Shown piece after piece: positions 9,640-18,933 of a stretch of 64,000 bases of DNA. Source of the DNA: an uncultured Amaricoccus sp. (lineage in GTDB: Bacteria > Pseudomonadota > Alphaproteobacteria > Rhodobacterales > Rhodobacteraceae); assembly GCF_937891315.1 (NCBI RefSeq), contig NZ_CALAGI010000067.1, positions 8,556 through 72,555 of the forward strand. Direction: 5' to 3'. The notes beneath the pieces were generated by a model. It was not told the DNA's origin and did no database searches. It was given only the letters and a program-made list of their open reading frames with translations. A program made the position numbers and the translations under genes. Positions within the stretch are counted from its first letter, which is position 1, and each line of letters opens with the position of its first letter.

Positions 9640-11157
9640 TCAGCCGTTGGCGCCGCCGGGGCCGACGAAGAGCGCGGCGTCGCGGGCGGCCTGGGTCAGG
9701 GCCTTGGACTTGTTCACCGTTTCCTCGAACTCGGCCTCGGGGTCGCTGTCGTGGACGACGCCGCCGCCGGCCTGGATATAGAGCGTCGCGTCCTTGACCA
9801 CCGCCGTGCGCAGCGCGATGCAGATATCCATGTCGCCGCCGGCCGAGAAATAGCCGACGCCGCCGCCATAGACTCCGCGCTTTTCGCTCTCGAGTTCGTC
9901 GATGATCTGCATCGCCCGCACCTTCGGCGCGCCGGAGACCGTGCCGGCGGGCAGGCCGGCGAGCAGCGCCGAGAGCGCGTCCTCGCCCTCGGCCAGCTCG
10001 CCGTCGACATTCGAGACGATATGCATGACGTGGCTGTAGCGCTCGATGATGAACTGCTCGTTCGGGTCGACGCTGCCGATCTTCGCCACCCGGCCGACAT
10101 CGTTGCGGCCGAGGTCGAGCAGCATCAGATGTTCGGCCCGCTCCTTGGGATCGGCGAGAAGCTCGGCCTCCAGCGCCGCGTCCTCGGCCGGGGTGGCGCC
10201 GCGGCGCCTGGTGCCGGCGATCGGGCGGATGGTGACGCGGCCGCCCTTCACCTGCACGAGGATCTCCGGACTCGCCCCGATCACCTGGAAGGCGCCGAAG
10301 TTGAAATAGAACATGTAGGGGCTGGGATTGGTCCGCCGGAGCGCGCGATAGAGCGCGAAGGGCGGCAGGTCGAACCGCTGCGCCCAGCGCTGGCTCGGCA
10401 CCACCTGAAAGACGTCGCCGGCGGCGATATAGTGTTTGGCCCGGGCGACGACCTCGAGATAGCGCGCATGGCTGGTGTTGGAGACCGGCGCCGCGGGCGG
10501 AGGCGCGGCACCGAGGTCGCGGGTCGCCGCCGCCGGCGCGCGGTCGAGATCGCGCACCGCGTCCATCACCCGTTCCGCCGCCTGGGCGTAGGCCGCGCGG
10601 GCCGACAGGCCGGAATTGGCCCAGGCCGGGCTGATCACCGTCACCTCGGCCTTCACGCCATCGACCACCAGCACCACCGACGGCCGCAGCATCAGCGCAT
10701 CGGGCAGGCCGAGCGGGTCGGGATTGACGTCCGGCAGATGCTCGACCAGGCGCACCATGTCATAGCCGAGGAAGCCGAACAGGCCGGCGGCCATTGGCGG
10801 CAACTCGGCCGGAATGTCGATCCGGCTCTCGGCGATCAGCGCGCGCAGGCTGTCGAGCGGCGCGGCGGCTTCGTCCTGCCATCCGTCGGAATCGAAGCGC
10901 GCGGAGCGGTTGATCCTGGCGCGGGCGCCGCGGCATTCCCAGATCAGATCCGGCTTCATCCCCATGATCGAGAAGCGGCCGCGCACGTCGCCGCCGGTCA
11001 CGCTTTCGAGCAGGAAGCTGTCCTTGCGCGCCTCGGTCAGCTTCAGCATCAGGCTGACCGGCGTATCGAGATCGGCGACGAGCCGGGTCCAGACCAGCTG
11101 GTTCTCGCCGCGCGCATGGGCTTCGGCGAATGCTTCGAACGCGGGGAACAGGGTCAT
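9640..11157 (-). CDS. trpE: Anthranilate synthase component I
   Basis: A 505-residue chorismate-binding enzyme. The tryptophan feedback motif LLES (residues 49-52) and N-terminal domain come first, followed by the chorismate domain with GASPEILVQ, AGTRRRG, RYSHVMHIVSNV and the PAGTVSGAPKVRAMQIIDELE signature. It uses ammonia released by TrpG to make anthranilate, the first step of tryptophan synthesis. It is separate from TrpG, unlike the fused TrpE(G) of many rhizobia. It lies 40 bases after the PpiD-like gene on the same strand, a pairing also common in Rhodobacterales. No leader peptide with tandem Trp codons is visible before it. Confidence 0.95.
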   Translation of the reverse strand: MTLFPAFEAFAEAHARGENQLVWTRLVADLDTPVSLMLKLTEARKDSFLLESVTGGDVRGRFSIMGMKPDLIWECRGARARINRSARFDSDGWQDEAAAPLDSLRALIAESRIDIPAELPPMAAGLFGFLGYDMVRLVEHLPDVNPDPLGLPDALMLRPSVVLVVDGVKAEVTVISPAWANSGLSARAAYAQAAERVMDAVRDLDRAPAAATRDLGAAPPPAAPVSNTSHARYLEVVARAKHYIAAGDVFQVVPSQRWAQRFDLPPFALYRALRRTNPSPYMFYFNFGAFQVIGASPEILVQVKGGRVTIRPIAGTRRRGATPAEDAALEAELLADPKERAEHLMLLDLGRNDVGRVAKIGSVDPNEQFIIERYSHVMHIVSNVDGELAEGEDALSALLAGLPAGTVSGAPKVRAMQIIDELESEKRGVYGGGVGYFSAGGDMDICIALRTAVVKDATLYIQAGGGVVHDSDPEAEFEETVNKSKALTQAARDAALFVGPGGANG

Positions 11158-11197
11158 CGGCGAAGAATCACGGGGCGGAAACTCATGGGGCGGCGGC

Positions 11198-13078
11198 TCA
11201 CGGGAAGCGGGTCAGCACGGCGTCGAGCTGGTTCTGGTGCAGCGTGACGCCGGCCGCGTCACGCAGCGCGCCGGTATAGAGCGCCAGCAGATCCTCGGCG
11301 ACCTGGCCGCGCAGCTGGGTCTCGGCATTGAGCACGGCCGTCTTGTTGGCTTCGGCCTCCGGATCGAACGGCTGAATCGCTGTCAGCTGAGCGAGCACGA
11401 CGCCCAACCCGGAGCCGCCCGCGTCCGGCGCGGTCACGAGCGCGCCCTGCTCCGTGGCGAAGATGTCGGTCATCAACTCGGGTGACACGCCCGGCGCCAC
11501 CGCGTCGCGGGTCCCGGGCGCGGCCGCGATCGGCGCGAGCCCGAGCCGCCGGGCGAGATCGGCGAAGGGAAGGCCGCCCCGCACCTCGTCCCCGAAGCCT
11601 TGCGCCACGGCGGTCAGGCGCCGGCCGGTCTCGGCCGCGGTCCAGTCGGCGGCGACCCGATCACGTACCTCGGGCAGCGGGATCAAGGCTGGCGCGTCGA
11701 TCGAATCGACCCGCAGCGCGACGAGGCCGCCGCCGGCGAGTTCGACAACGTCTGTCGTCTCGCCGACCTCGGACTGGGTCGCGAGGTCGCGGAAGGCGGG
11801 GTCGGCGGCGATGCCGTCGGTGGTCGCGGCGGTGAGCTCGATGGTGCCGAGGGTCATCTCGGTCTCAGTGTCGATCTCTTCGAGCGTCGCGCCACCGGCG
11901 ACCAGATCCTCGATCGCGGCGGTGTCGGCGGCGATCCTGTCGGCGGCGAGCTTCAGCGCGCGCTCCTGGCGGAGCTCGTCGCGGGCCGCCTCGAAGGGGG
12001 TGCTGGTGGCGGCGAGAATCGCGTTGATCCGGTAGAGCGACGGGCCAAGCGCGCTCGACACCGGTCCGATGATACCGGGCTCGGTCGCGCCGAACACCGC
12101 CGCGCGGGCGGCCGGCGTCAGCGACGCGGCCGCGACATCGCCCTGGTCGATCTGGTCGGACGTCAGGCCCCGCTCGACGGCGAGCGCGTCGAAATCGATC
12201 TCGCCGGCGTCGAGCCGGGCCTTCGCCGCCGCCGCGTCCGCGTCGGTGGCAAAGCCGATCCGGTCGAGCGCGCGCCGCTCCGGCGTGTTGAACCGGGCGG
12301 GTTCCGCGTCATAGGCGGCGCGCAGGTCGGCCTCGGGCACCTCGATGCTGGCGGCGAGCGTCTCGGGGGCGACGCTGACATAGGTGACATGGCGGGTTTC
12401 GGGCCGGGTGTAGCGGTCGTTATGCGCGTCGTACTCGGCCCGCAGTTGCTCCTCGGTCGGGGCAGGCACCGGCTCGGGCAGCGCGGCGGGCCCGATCTCG
12501 ATCCAGTCGAAGCCGCGGCGCTCGCCGAGATAGCCGAGGATGGTCGCCGCCGCCGAAACCGGCGCGGCGGCGGCGGACTGCACGCCGTTCGCCAGCATCT
12601 CGCGGGTGGTCTCGCGGCGCAGATCCTCCTCGAAGTCGGCGGGATCGAGGCCGTTGTTGCGCAGGGTCATCTCGTAGGTCTGGCGGTCGAACTTGCCGTC
12701 GGGGCCGCGGAAGGCGTTGACGGTCATCACCTGCGCGCCAACCGCGTCGTCGCCGACCGAAAGGCCGAGCCGGTCCGCCTCCTCGTCGAGCGCGGCGTCG
12801 TTGACGAGGCGCGCGAGGACCATGGTGTCCATGCCGTATTGCCGCGCCTCCGACATCGGCAGCGCGCGGCCGAGCCGATTCGAGAGCGTCCGGACCTCGC
12901 GGTCAAGCGCGCGGGCATACTCGGCCTCGCTGATCGAGCGGTCGCCGACCACCGCCACGTCGTCGCTGGTCAAGGCGCCGCTGTTGCCGATACCGAAACC
13001 GGCGAGGCCGATGACCAGCAGCACGAGCAGGGTCCAGACCAGGACCCGCGAATGTTTGGCGCGCAGGAAGTCGAGCAT
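11198..13078 (-). CDS. ppiD: PpiD/SurA-like membrane-anchored peptidyl-prolyl isomerase
   Basis: A 626-residue periplasmic folding factor. The N-terminus MLDFLRAKHSRVLVWTLLVLL is a short cytoplasmic segment followed by one membrane anchor (~residues 12-32). Residues ~35-180 match the SurA_N_3/PpiD chaperone arm (AEYARALDREVRTL..., MTVNAFRGPDGKFDRQTYEMTLRNNGL). A diverged parvulin region follows around 240-370. The C-terminal region resembles the second chaperone lobe. It likely assists outer-membrane and secreted proteins leaving the Sec translocon. It is upstream of trpE in the same orientation, with 40 bases between. Parvulin active-site residues are poorly conserved, so chaperone activity may dominate. 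Confidence 0.85.
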   Translation of the reverse strand: MLDFLRAKHSRVLVWTLLVLLVIGLAGFGIGNSGALTSDDVAVVGDRSISEAEYARALDREVRTLSNRLGRALPMSEARQYGMDTMVLARLVNDAALDEEADRLGLSVGDDAVGAQVMTVNAFRGPDGKFDRQTYEMTLRNNGLDPADFEEDLRRETTREMLANGVQSAAAAPVSAAATILGYLGERRGFDWIEIGPAALPEPVPAPTEEQLRAEYDAHNDRYTRPETRHVTYVSVAPETLAASIEVPEADLRAAYDAEPARFNTPERRALDRIGFATDADAAAAKARLDAGEIDFDALAVERGLTSDQIDQGDVAAASLTPAARAAVFGATEPGIIGPVSSALGPSLYRINAILAATSTPFEAARDELRQERALKLAADRIAADTAAIEDLVAGGATLEEIDTETEMTLGTIELTAATTDGIAADPAFRDLATQSEVGETTDVVELAGGGLVALRVDSIDAPALIPLPEVRDRVAADWTAAETGRRLTAVAQGFGDEVRGGLPFADLARRLGLAPIAAAPGTRDAVAPGVSPELMTDIFATEQGALVTAPDAGGSGLGVVLAQLTAIQPFDPEAEANKTAVLNAETQLRGQVAEDLLALYTGALRDAAGVTLHQNQLDAVLTRFP

Positions 13079-13137
13079 GGCGGATCGGGCATCCCTCTCG
13101 CTCCCGCGCGGGGACCGCGTGGGATCAGGGCGCGGTT

Positions 13138-14382
13138 TTAGGCGCTGGCCATCGGGGTGGCAAGGGGCGCCTCGGCCCGCTTCGCCAACGCCGGATCGGC
13201 GGTCAGCGCGGCGAGGCGGCGGGTCACGGTGGCGAGCCCATCGGCGTCCATGTTGGCGAAGGCGAGACGCAACTGGCGACCGAAACCGGTCGAGCCGCCC
13301 TTCTCCGGCGCGGGGCCGAACATGGTTCCGGGCAGGACCAGCAGCGACTGGCTCTCGACCATCGCCTTGGCGAGGCGGTCGGAGGGCAGGTCGAACGGAT
13401 GCTCGACATAGGCGAAATAGGCGCCGCAGCCGAGCAGACGCCAGCCGGGCAGCGTGGCGAGGCCGGCGGTGATCGCGGCGCGGCGGCGCAGGATCTCGGC
13501 GCGCTCGCCCGCGACCCAGGGGCCGAGGTGGCGCAGGCCCCAGGTCGCCGCCTTCTGGCCGAGTGTCGGGGCGCAGATCGCGACGGAATCGAGGAATTTC
13601 TCGACCTCGGCCAGCCGGTCGGGCGCGGCGATGATCGCGCCGGTGCGATGGCCGGTCAGGCGGAAGGCCTTGGAGAAGGAATAGAGATGGATCAGCACGT
13701 CCCGCCAGTCGGGATCGGTGAAGAGGTCATGCGCGCGCCCCTCACGCGAGTCGAAGTCGCGATAGGTCTCGTCGAGCATCAGCGCCGCGCCGGCGGAGCG
13801 GGCGATGCCGGCGAATTCGGCGACGAGCCCGGCCGGGTATTCCGCGCCGGTCGGGTTGTTCGGGCTGATGAGCACGATCGCCTTGACCCGCGGCCCGATC
13901 AGCCGGCGCGCGGCCTCCGGATCGGGCGTCATGTCGGGGCGGCAGGGCAGCGGGATCGCCTCGACGCCGACGGTATCGCACCACATCTTGTGATTGAAGT
14001 ACCAGGGCACCGGCAGCAGGATGGCGTCGCCCGGCACAGCGAGGGTGGCGAGCGCGGCGCAGAAGGCCATGTTGCAGCCCGCCGTGATCGCCACGTCCTC
14101 CGGGTGGATCGCCCCGCCATATTGCATGCTCCAGCGGCCGGCGATCTCGGCGCGAAGTTCCGGCAGGCCGAGCACCGGGCCATAGAGATGCGTGTCGGGC
14201 TCGGAGAGCACCATCCCGGCCATCGCGGCGCGCAGCGATTCGGGCGGCGGTTCGACCGGCGCGGCCTGGCTGAGGTTGAGCAGCGGCCGCTCCGGCGGAA
14301 AGCGGGTATCGGCGACCCAGCGCCGCGCCTCCATCACCGGCGGCGGCGCGGTGGCACGCAGGAGGGCGCTGAAAGGCGACAT
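13138..14382 (-). CDS. PLP-dependent class I/II aminotransferase
   Basis: A 414-residue fold-type I aminotransferase. The visible elements are the cofactor-binding segment VAITAGCNMAFCAAL (~98-110), ISPNNPTGAEYP (~172-183), the aspartate in LMLDETYRDF, and the Schiff-base lysine in SFSKAFRLTGHR (K238). This is the aspartate/aromatic-aminotransferase-like group; the substrate cannot be read from sequence, although closeness to trpE hints at an amino-acid role. It lies 59 bases upstream of the foldase gene on the same strand and is divergent from the ABC-F gene across 194 bases. No frameshift or missing key residue. Confidence 0.85.
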   Translation of the reverse strand: MSPFSALLRATAPPPVMEARRWVADTRFPPERPLLNLSQAAPVEPPPESLRAAMAGMVLSEPDTHLYGPVLGLPELRAEIAGRWSMQYGGAIHPEDVAITAGCNMAFCAALATLAVPGDAILLPVPWYFNHKMWCDTVGVEAIPLPCRPDMTPDPEAARRLIGPRVKAIVLISPNNPTGAEYPAGLVAEFAGIARSAGAALMLDETYRDFDSREGRAHDLFTDPDWRDVLIHLYSFSKAFRLTGHRTGAIIAAPDRLAEVEKFLDSVAICAPTLGQKAATWGLRHLGPWVAGERAEILRRRAAITAGLATLPGWRLLGCGAYFAYVEHPFDLPSDRLAKAMVESQSLLVLPGTMFGPAPEKGGSTGFGRQLRLAFANMDADGLATVTRRLAALTADPALAKRAEAPLATPMASA

Positions 14383-14576
14383 GGCGAACCCCGGTCGATG
14401 ACGTCCGTCACGAACCTAGACGCCGCGGCGCGGCGGGCGCAAGCGGCTTGCCCCGGCGCGGCCAGTGTTTCGGTGGCATCTATCTGAAAAGGCGCCAGAA
14501 CCCGCCCGCCAAAACCTCCGCGACCGGCCCGAAGCCCGCTTGACGGCGCCGGGACGCGCCCTTAGGCGGGGCGATC

Positions 14577-16397
14577 ATGGCCGAGCCTCCGATCCTGACC
14601 CTGACCGACATCGGCCTCACCTTCGGGGGGGCGCCCCTGTTCGAGAATGTCGCCCTCGCCGCGCATCCGGGCGAGCGGATCGCGCTTGTCGGGCGCAATG
14701 GCTCGGGCAAGTCGACGCTGATGAAGCTGATGGCCGGGCTGATCGAGCCGGACAGCGGCAGCCGGTTCCTGCGGCCCGGGCTGCGGGTCGGTTATATGGC
14801 GCAGGATCCGGACTTCGCCGGCTTCGCCACGCTCGGCGCCTATGCCGGGCAGGCGGTCGATCCCGCCGAGGCCTGGCGGGTGGACATGGCGATGGAGGGG
14901 GTGAAGCTCGACCCCGGCCTCGATCCGGCGGCGGCCTCGGGCGGCGAGCGGCGACGCGCGGCGCTGGCACGGATCCTCGCCGAGGCGCCGGATCTCATGC
15001 TGCTCGACGAGCCGACCAACCATCTCGACATCACCGCGATCGCCTGGCTCGAGGACTGGCTGCGCGAGACGCGGACGGCTTTCGTCGTCATCAGCCACGA
15101 CCGGGCGTTCCTGCGGCATCTGACCGACCGGACGCTCTGGGTCGACCGCGGCGAGGTCCGCCGCCTCGACCGCGGTTTCGCCGCCTTCGAGGAATGGCGC
15201 GACCGGACCTTCGAGGAGGAGGATCAGGCGCGGCACAAGCTCGACCGGCTGATCAAGGCCGAAGGCCGCTGGGCGGTCGAGGGCATCTCGGCGCGGCGCA
15301 AGCGCAACCAGGGCCGGGTGCGGCGGCTGGCCGACATGCGGGCCGAACGCCGGGCACAGATCGCGCGGCAGGGCGCGGCGCGGATGGATTTCGAAAGCGC
15401 GACCCGTTCCGGCAAGCTGGTGGTGGAGGCCGAACGCGTCGCGAAGCGCTTCGGCGGGCGGGAGATCGTCCGCGACTTCTCGCTGCGCGTCCAGCGCGGC
15501 GAGCGCGTGGCCCTGGTCGGGCCGAACGGGGTCGGCAAGACGACGCTGCTCAATCTCCTGACCGGGGAGCTCGCGCCCGACGAGGGGTCCGTGCGGCTCG
15601 GCGTCAATCTGATCCCGGCGGTGTTCGACCAGAACCGGGCGGCGCTCGATCCGGCGGCGAGCCTCTGGGACACGCTGACCGGCGACGCGACGCTCGGCGT
15701 CTCGGGCCGCAACGATCAGGTGATGGTGCGCGGCAAGCCCCGGCACGTCGTCGGCTATCTCAAGGAATTCCTGTTCGCCGAGGCGCAGGCGCGCGGGCCG
15801 GTCTCGGCGCTGTCGGGCGGCGAGCGGGCGCGGCTGCTGCTCGCGCGGCTGATGGCACGCGATTCGAACCTGCTGATCCTCGACGAGCCGACCAACGATC
15901 TCGACGTCGAGACGCTCGATCTGCTGCAGGAGCTGATCGACGACTACGGCGGCACCGTTCTTCTCGTCAGTCATGACCGCGACTTCCTCGACCGGGTGGC
16001 GACGACGACCATCGCGATGGAGGGCGACGGCGCGGCGGTGGTCTATGCCGGCGGCTGGAGCGACTATCGCGCGCAGCGGGCATTGTCGGAGCCGGAGGCG
16101 CCCGCCGCGGCGGAACGGACGCGGGCGAAACCGGCGGAGAAGCCGGCGCCGAAGGCCGCCGCCAAGCTCAGCTTCACCCAGGCGCATCGGCTGGAAGCGC
16201 TGCCGGCCGAGATCGACCGCGTCACGGGCGAGATCGCCAAGCTCGAAACCCTGCTCGCCGACCCGAACCTCTTCGCGCGCGACCCCGACAAGTTCGCCAG
16301 GGCGAGCGCCGCGCTCGTCGCCCGGCAGGAGGCGCTGGCCGCCGCCGAGGAGGAATGGCTGCGCCTCGAAGAGCTGCGCGAAGCCGCGAGCGGCTAG
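14577..16397 (+). CDS. uup: ABC-F family ATPase (Uup-like)
   Basis: A 606-residue soluble protein with two ABC ATPase domains and no membrane segments. Walker A motifs are GRNGSGKST (39-47) and GPNGVGKTT (~317-325); signatures are ASGGERRRAALA and LSGGERARLLLA; Walker B/His-switch segments are LMLLDEPTNHLD...VISHDRAFL and LLILDEPTNDLD...LVSHDRDFL. A charged linker joins the domains and a coiled-coil tail (residues ~520-606, LEALPAEIDRVTGEIAKLETLL) matches Uup rather than EttA. ABC-F proteins act on ribosomes; Uup is also tied to replication-associated DNA events. It is upstream of the TPP enzyme by 90 bases on the same strand. Confidence 0.88.
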   Translation: MAEPPILTLTDIGLTFGGAPLFENVALAAHPGERIALVGRNGSGKSTLMKLMAGLIEPDSGSRFLRPGLRVGYMAQDPDFAGFATLGAYAGQAVDPAEAWRVDMAMEGVKLDPGLDPAAASGGERRRAALARILAEAPDLMLLDEPTNHLDITAIAWLEDWLRETRTAFVVISHDRAFLRHLTDRTLWVDRGEVRRLDRGFAAFEEWRDRTFEEEDQARHKLDRLIKAEGRWAVEGISARRKRNQGRVRRLADMRAERRAQIARQGAARMDFESATRSGKLVVEAERVAKRFGGREIVRDFSLRVQRGERVALVGPNGVGKTTLLNLLTGELAPDEGSVRLGVNLIPAVFDQNRAALDPAASLWDTLTGDATLGVSGRNDQVMVRGKPRHVVGYLKEFLFAEAQARGPVSALSGGERARLLLARLMARDSNLLILDEPTNDLDVETLDLLQELIDDYGGTVLLVSHDRDFLDRVATTTIAMEGDGAAVVYAGGWSDYRAQRALSEPEAPAAAERTRAKPAEKPAPKAAAKLSFTQAHRLEALPAEIDRVTGEIAKLETLLADPNLFARDPDKFARASAALVARQEALAAAEEEWLRLEELREAASG

Positions 16398-16487
16398 GCG
16401 GCGGACCCCGCGGGAGGGGCGCGGGCGCTCCCTACCCAAGCGCGGGGAAATGTGATTGGTCTTCGACGAAACGGAGGCGGACAGGCG

Positions 16488-18140
16488 ATGACAACCGGCG
16501 CGCGTCTTCTGGTCGACTGCCTGCTGGCGCAGGGGGTGACGACGGCGTTCGGCGTGCCGGGCGAGAGCTATCTCGCCGTGCTCGACGCGCTGCTCGACAC
16601 GCCGATCCGCATGGTGCCGAACCGGCAGGAGGGCGGCGCGGCCTTCATGGCGGCGGCCTGGGGCAAGCTGACCGGCGCGCCCGGCGTCTGCTTTGTCACC
16701 CGCGGCCCGGGAGCGACCAACGCGGCGATCGGCGTGCATACCGCGCGGCAGGATTCGGCGCCGATGATCCTGTTCGTCGGCCAGGTTGGCACCGACATGA
16801 AGGAGCGCGAGGCGTTCCAGGAGATCGACTATCGCGCCGCCTTCGGGCCGCTGGCCAAATGGGCGACCGAGATCGAGGCGGCGGACCGCGTGCCCGAGAT
16901 CGTCTCCCGCGCCTTCGCCGCCGCCCGGAGCGGGCGGCCCGGGCCGGTGGTGGTCGCCCTGCCCGAGAATGTGCTGACCGCGCCGACCAACGCCGTCGCC
17001 GGACCCGCCGTGCGGATCCCGACGCCCGCGCCCTCGACCGCGGACCTGGCCGAGATCGCGCGGCTGCTGGCCGGTGCGCGGGCGCCGCTGGTGCTGGCGG
17101 GCGGCGGCGGCTGGGGCGAGGCGGCGCGCGCGGGGCTGCGCGCCTTCGCGGAGGCGAACCGCCTGCCGGTGCTGACGGCCTTCCGCCGGCAGGATCTGCT
17201 GGACAATTCCAGCCCGAGCTACGCCGGCGACGCCGGCCTCGGCAAGACGCCAGCGGTCAGGGCGCTGATGCGCGAGGCCGACCTGATCCTCGCACTTGGA
17301 CCGCGCTTTGGCGAGATCCTGACCGACGGGTTCGCGCTCTTCCCGGTGCCGCGGATGCCGGCGACACTGGTCCATGCCCATGCTTCGGACACCGAATTGA
17401 ACCGTGTCCATACCGCCGATCTGCCGATCGTGGCGCATCCCGACGCGCTGATGCCGCTCCTCGCCGGGATCCGGGTCGATGCGAGCGCCTGGGCCGGCCG
17501 GACCGAGACCGCGCACGCCGCCTGGGAGACGAGCCTCGCGACCCCGCCACAGCCCGGCGCGCTCGACATGGGGGAGGTCACGCGGCATCTCGACGCGACC
17601 CTGCCCGACGATGCGATCCTGACCAACGGCGCCGGCAATTTCGCGATCTGGACCAACAAGCATTTCCCCTTCCGCGGCCGCCGGCGGCTGATCGGACCAC
17701 AGTCGGGCGCCATGGGCTATGGCGTACCGGCGGCGATCGCCGCGAAGATCGCCTTCCCCGAGCGGATGGTGGTCGCGCTGGCCGGCGACGGCGATTTCCA
17801 GATGACGTCGCAGGAACTCGGCACGGCGCTGCAGACCGGCGCCTGGCCGATCGTGCTCATCGTCAACAACGCGAGCTATGGCACGATCCGCATGCATCAG
17901 GAGCGGACCTATCCGGGGCGGGTCAGTTTCACCGACATCGTCAACCCGGATTTCGTCGCCCTCGCCCGTGCCTATGGCGCCCATGCCGAGCGGGTGACCC
18001 GTACCGCCGATTTTCCCGACGCCTTCGCCCGCGCACAGGCAAGCCGGAGCGGCGCGGTGCTGGAACTGGTGATCGATACCGAGAGCCTGACCCCGCGCCA
18101 GACCTTGTCCGCGATGCGCGCCGCCGCCCCGCGGGAGTAG
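16488..18140 (+). CDS. Acetolactate-synthase-like thiamine-diphosphate enzyme
   Basis: A 550-residue three-domain TPP enzyme. The N-terminal Pyr domain has GVPGESYLAVLDAL and the catalytic glutamate in NRQEGGAAFMA (E48). A central nucleotide-fold domain follows (~190-330). The C-terminal PP domain carries GDGDFQMTSQELGTAL...NNASYGTI, the metal/TPP motif. It resembles the large group annotated as acetolactate synthase large subunit but has no adjacent small regulatory subunit, so it is probably a different decarboxylase or carboligase; its substrate is unknown. ACGGAGG precedes the ATG at 16488, preferred over the upstream GTG at 16452. It lies 3 bases from the GNAT gene, so the two are surely co-transcribed. 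Confidence 0.85.
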   Translation: MTTGARLLVDCLLAQGVTTAFGVPGESYLAVLDALLDTPIRMVPNRQEGGAAFMAAAWGKLTGAPGVCFVTRGPGATNAAIGVHTARQDSAPMILFVGQVGTDMKEREAFQEIDYRAAFGPLAKWATEIEAADRVPEIVSRAFAAARSGRPGPVVVALPENVLTAPTNAVAGPAVRIPTPAPSTADLAEIARLLAGARAPLVLAGGGGWGEAARAGLRAFAEANRLPVLTAFRRQDLLDNSSPSYAGDAGLGKTPAVRALMREADLILALGPRFGEILTDGFALFPVPRMPATLVHAHASDTELNRVHTADLPIVAHPDALMPLLAGIRVDASAWAGRTETAHAAWETSLATPPQPGALDMGEVTRHLDATLPDDAILTNGAGNFAIWTNKHFPFRGRRRLIGPQSGAMGYGVPAAIAAKIAFPERMVVALAGDGDFQMTSQELGTALQTGAWPIVLIVNNASYGTIRMHQERTYPGRVSFTDIVNPDFVALARAYGAHAERVTRTADFPDAFARAQASRSGAVLELVIDTESLTPRQTLSAMRAAAPRE

Positions 18141-18143
18141 CCC

Positions 18144-18908
18144 ATGCCCGGTTCCGCCACCCCCGGACCGCGACCCGCCGATCCGACGGCGATGTTCGAA
18201 GCGCTCGGCGCCTGCTGGCCGGCGGTCGAGATCCAGCGGCTCGGTTGCTGGACCCTGCGCCGCGGCGGGGGCGGCGGCGGCCGCGCCTCGGCGGCGACCC
18301 TCGACGGCGCGCTCGTCGATCTGGCCGACGCGTTCGACGCGGCCGAGACGGGAATGCGCGGCATGGGGCAGCCGCCGCGGTTCATGATCCGGCCGGGCGA
18401 GGAGACGCTCGACGCCGCCCTCGCGGCGCGCGGCTACGCGGTCGAGGGGCCGAACCTGATCCTCGCCGCGCCGGCGGCGGAGCTTGGCGGGGCCGGGCCG
18501 GACTGGGGGACGGTGCGCTGCGCCGCGCCGCTCGCGCGGATGATCGAGCTCTGGCAGGCGAACGGCATCGGCGCCGGCCGGCGCGCGGTGATGGACCGGG
18601 CGCCGGCGCCGAAGGTCTGGCTGCTCGTCCGCGACGGCGATCGGCCGGCGGGCTGCGCCTTCGCCGATATCCACGCCGATGCCGGGGGTGCCATCGCGAT
18701 GGTCCATTCGGTGGTGATCGATCCCACCTCCCGGCGCCGCGGTCTCGGCGCGCGGCTGGTTCGCGCCGCCGGCCGCTGGGCCGCGACCGAGGGCGCCGCG
18801 ACCCTCGCCCTCGCCGTCGGGCGGGCCAATCTGCCGGCCGTGACGCTCTATCAGCGCCTTGGCATGGCCGAAGCCGGCGCCTACCACTACCGCGTCGCGG
18901 CGGAATAG
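18144..18908 (+). CDS. GNAT-family N-acetyltransferase
   Basis: A 254-residue protein with a C-terminal GNAT domain. Motif A is clear as HSVVIDPTSRRRGLGARLVRAAGRWA (~190-215), followed by NLPAVTLYQRLGMAEAGAYHYR, the standard beta-bulge and C-terminal elements. The N-terminal ~110 residues are diverged and probably form a degenerate second GNAT-like half. The ATG at 18144 is 3 bases after the stop of the TPP enzyme, indicating translational coupling. The acceptor is unknown. The downstream MFS gene starts 25 bases later, so TPP enzyme, acetyltransferase and permease look like one operon. Confidence 0.82.
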   Translation: MPGSATPGPRPADPTAMFEALGACWPAVEIQRLGCWTLRRGGGGGGRASAATLDGALVDLADAFDAAETGMRGMGQPPRFMIRPGEETLDAALAARGYAVEGPNLILAAPAAELGGAGPDWGTVRCAAPLARMIELWQANGIGAGRRAVMDRAPAPKVWLLVRDGDRPAGCAFADIHADAGGAIAMVHSVVIDPTSRRRGLGARLVRAAGRWAATEGAATLALAVGRANLPAVTLYQRLGMAEAGAYHYRVAAE

Positions 18909-18933
18909 AGCGCGAAAGGCCGGGGGGAAGACG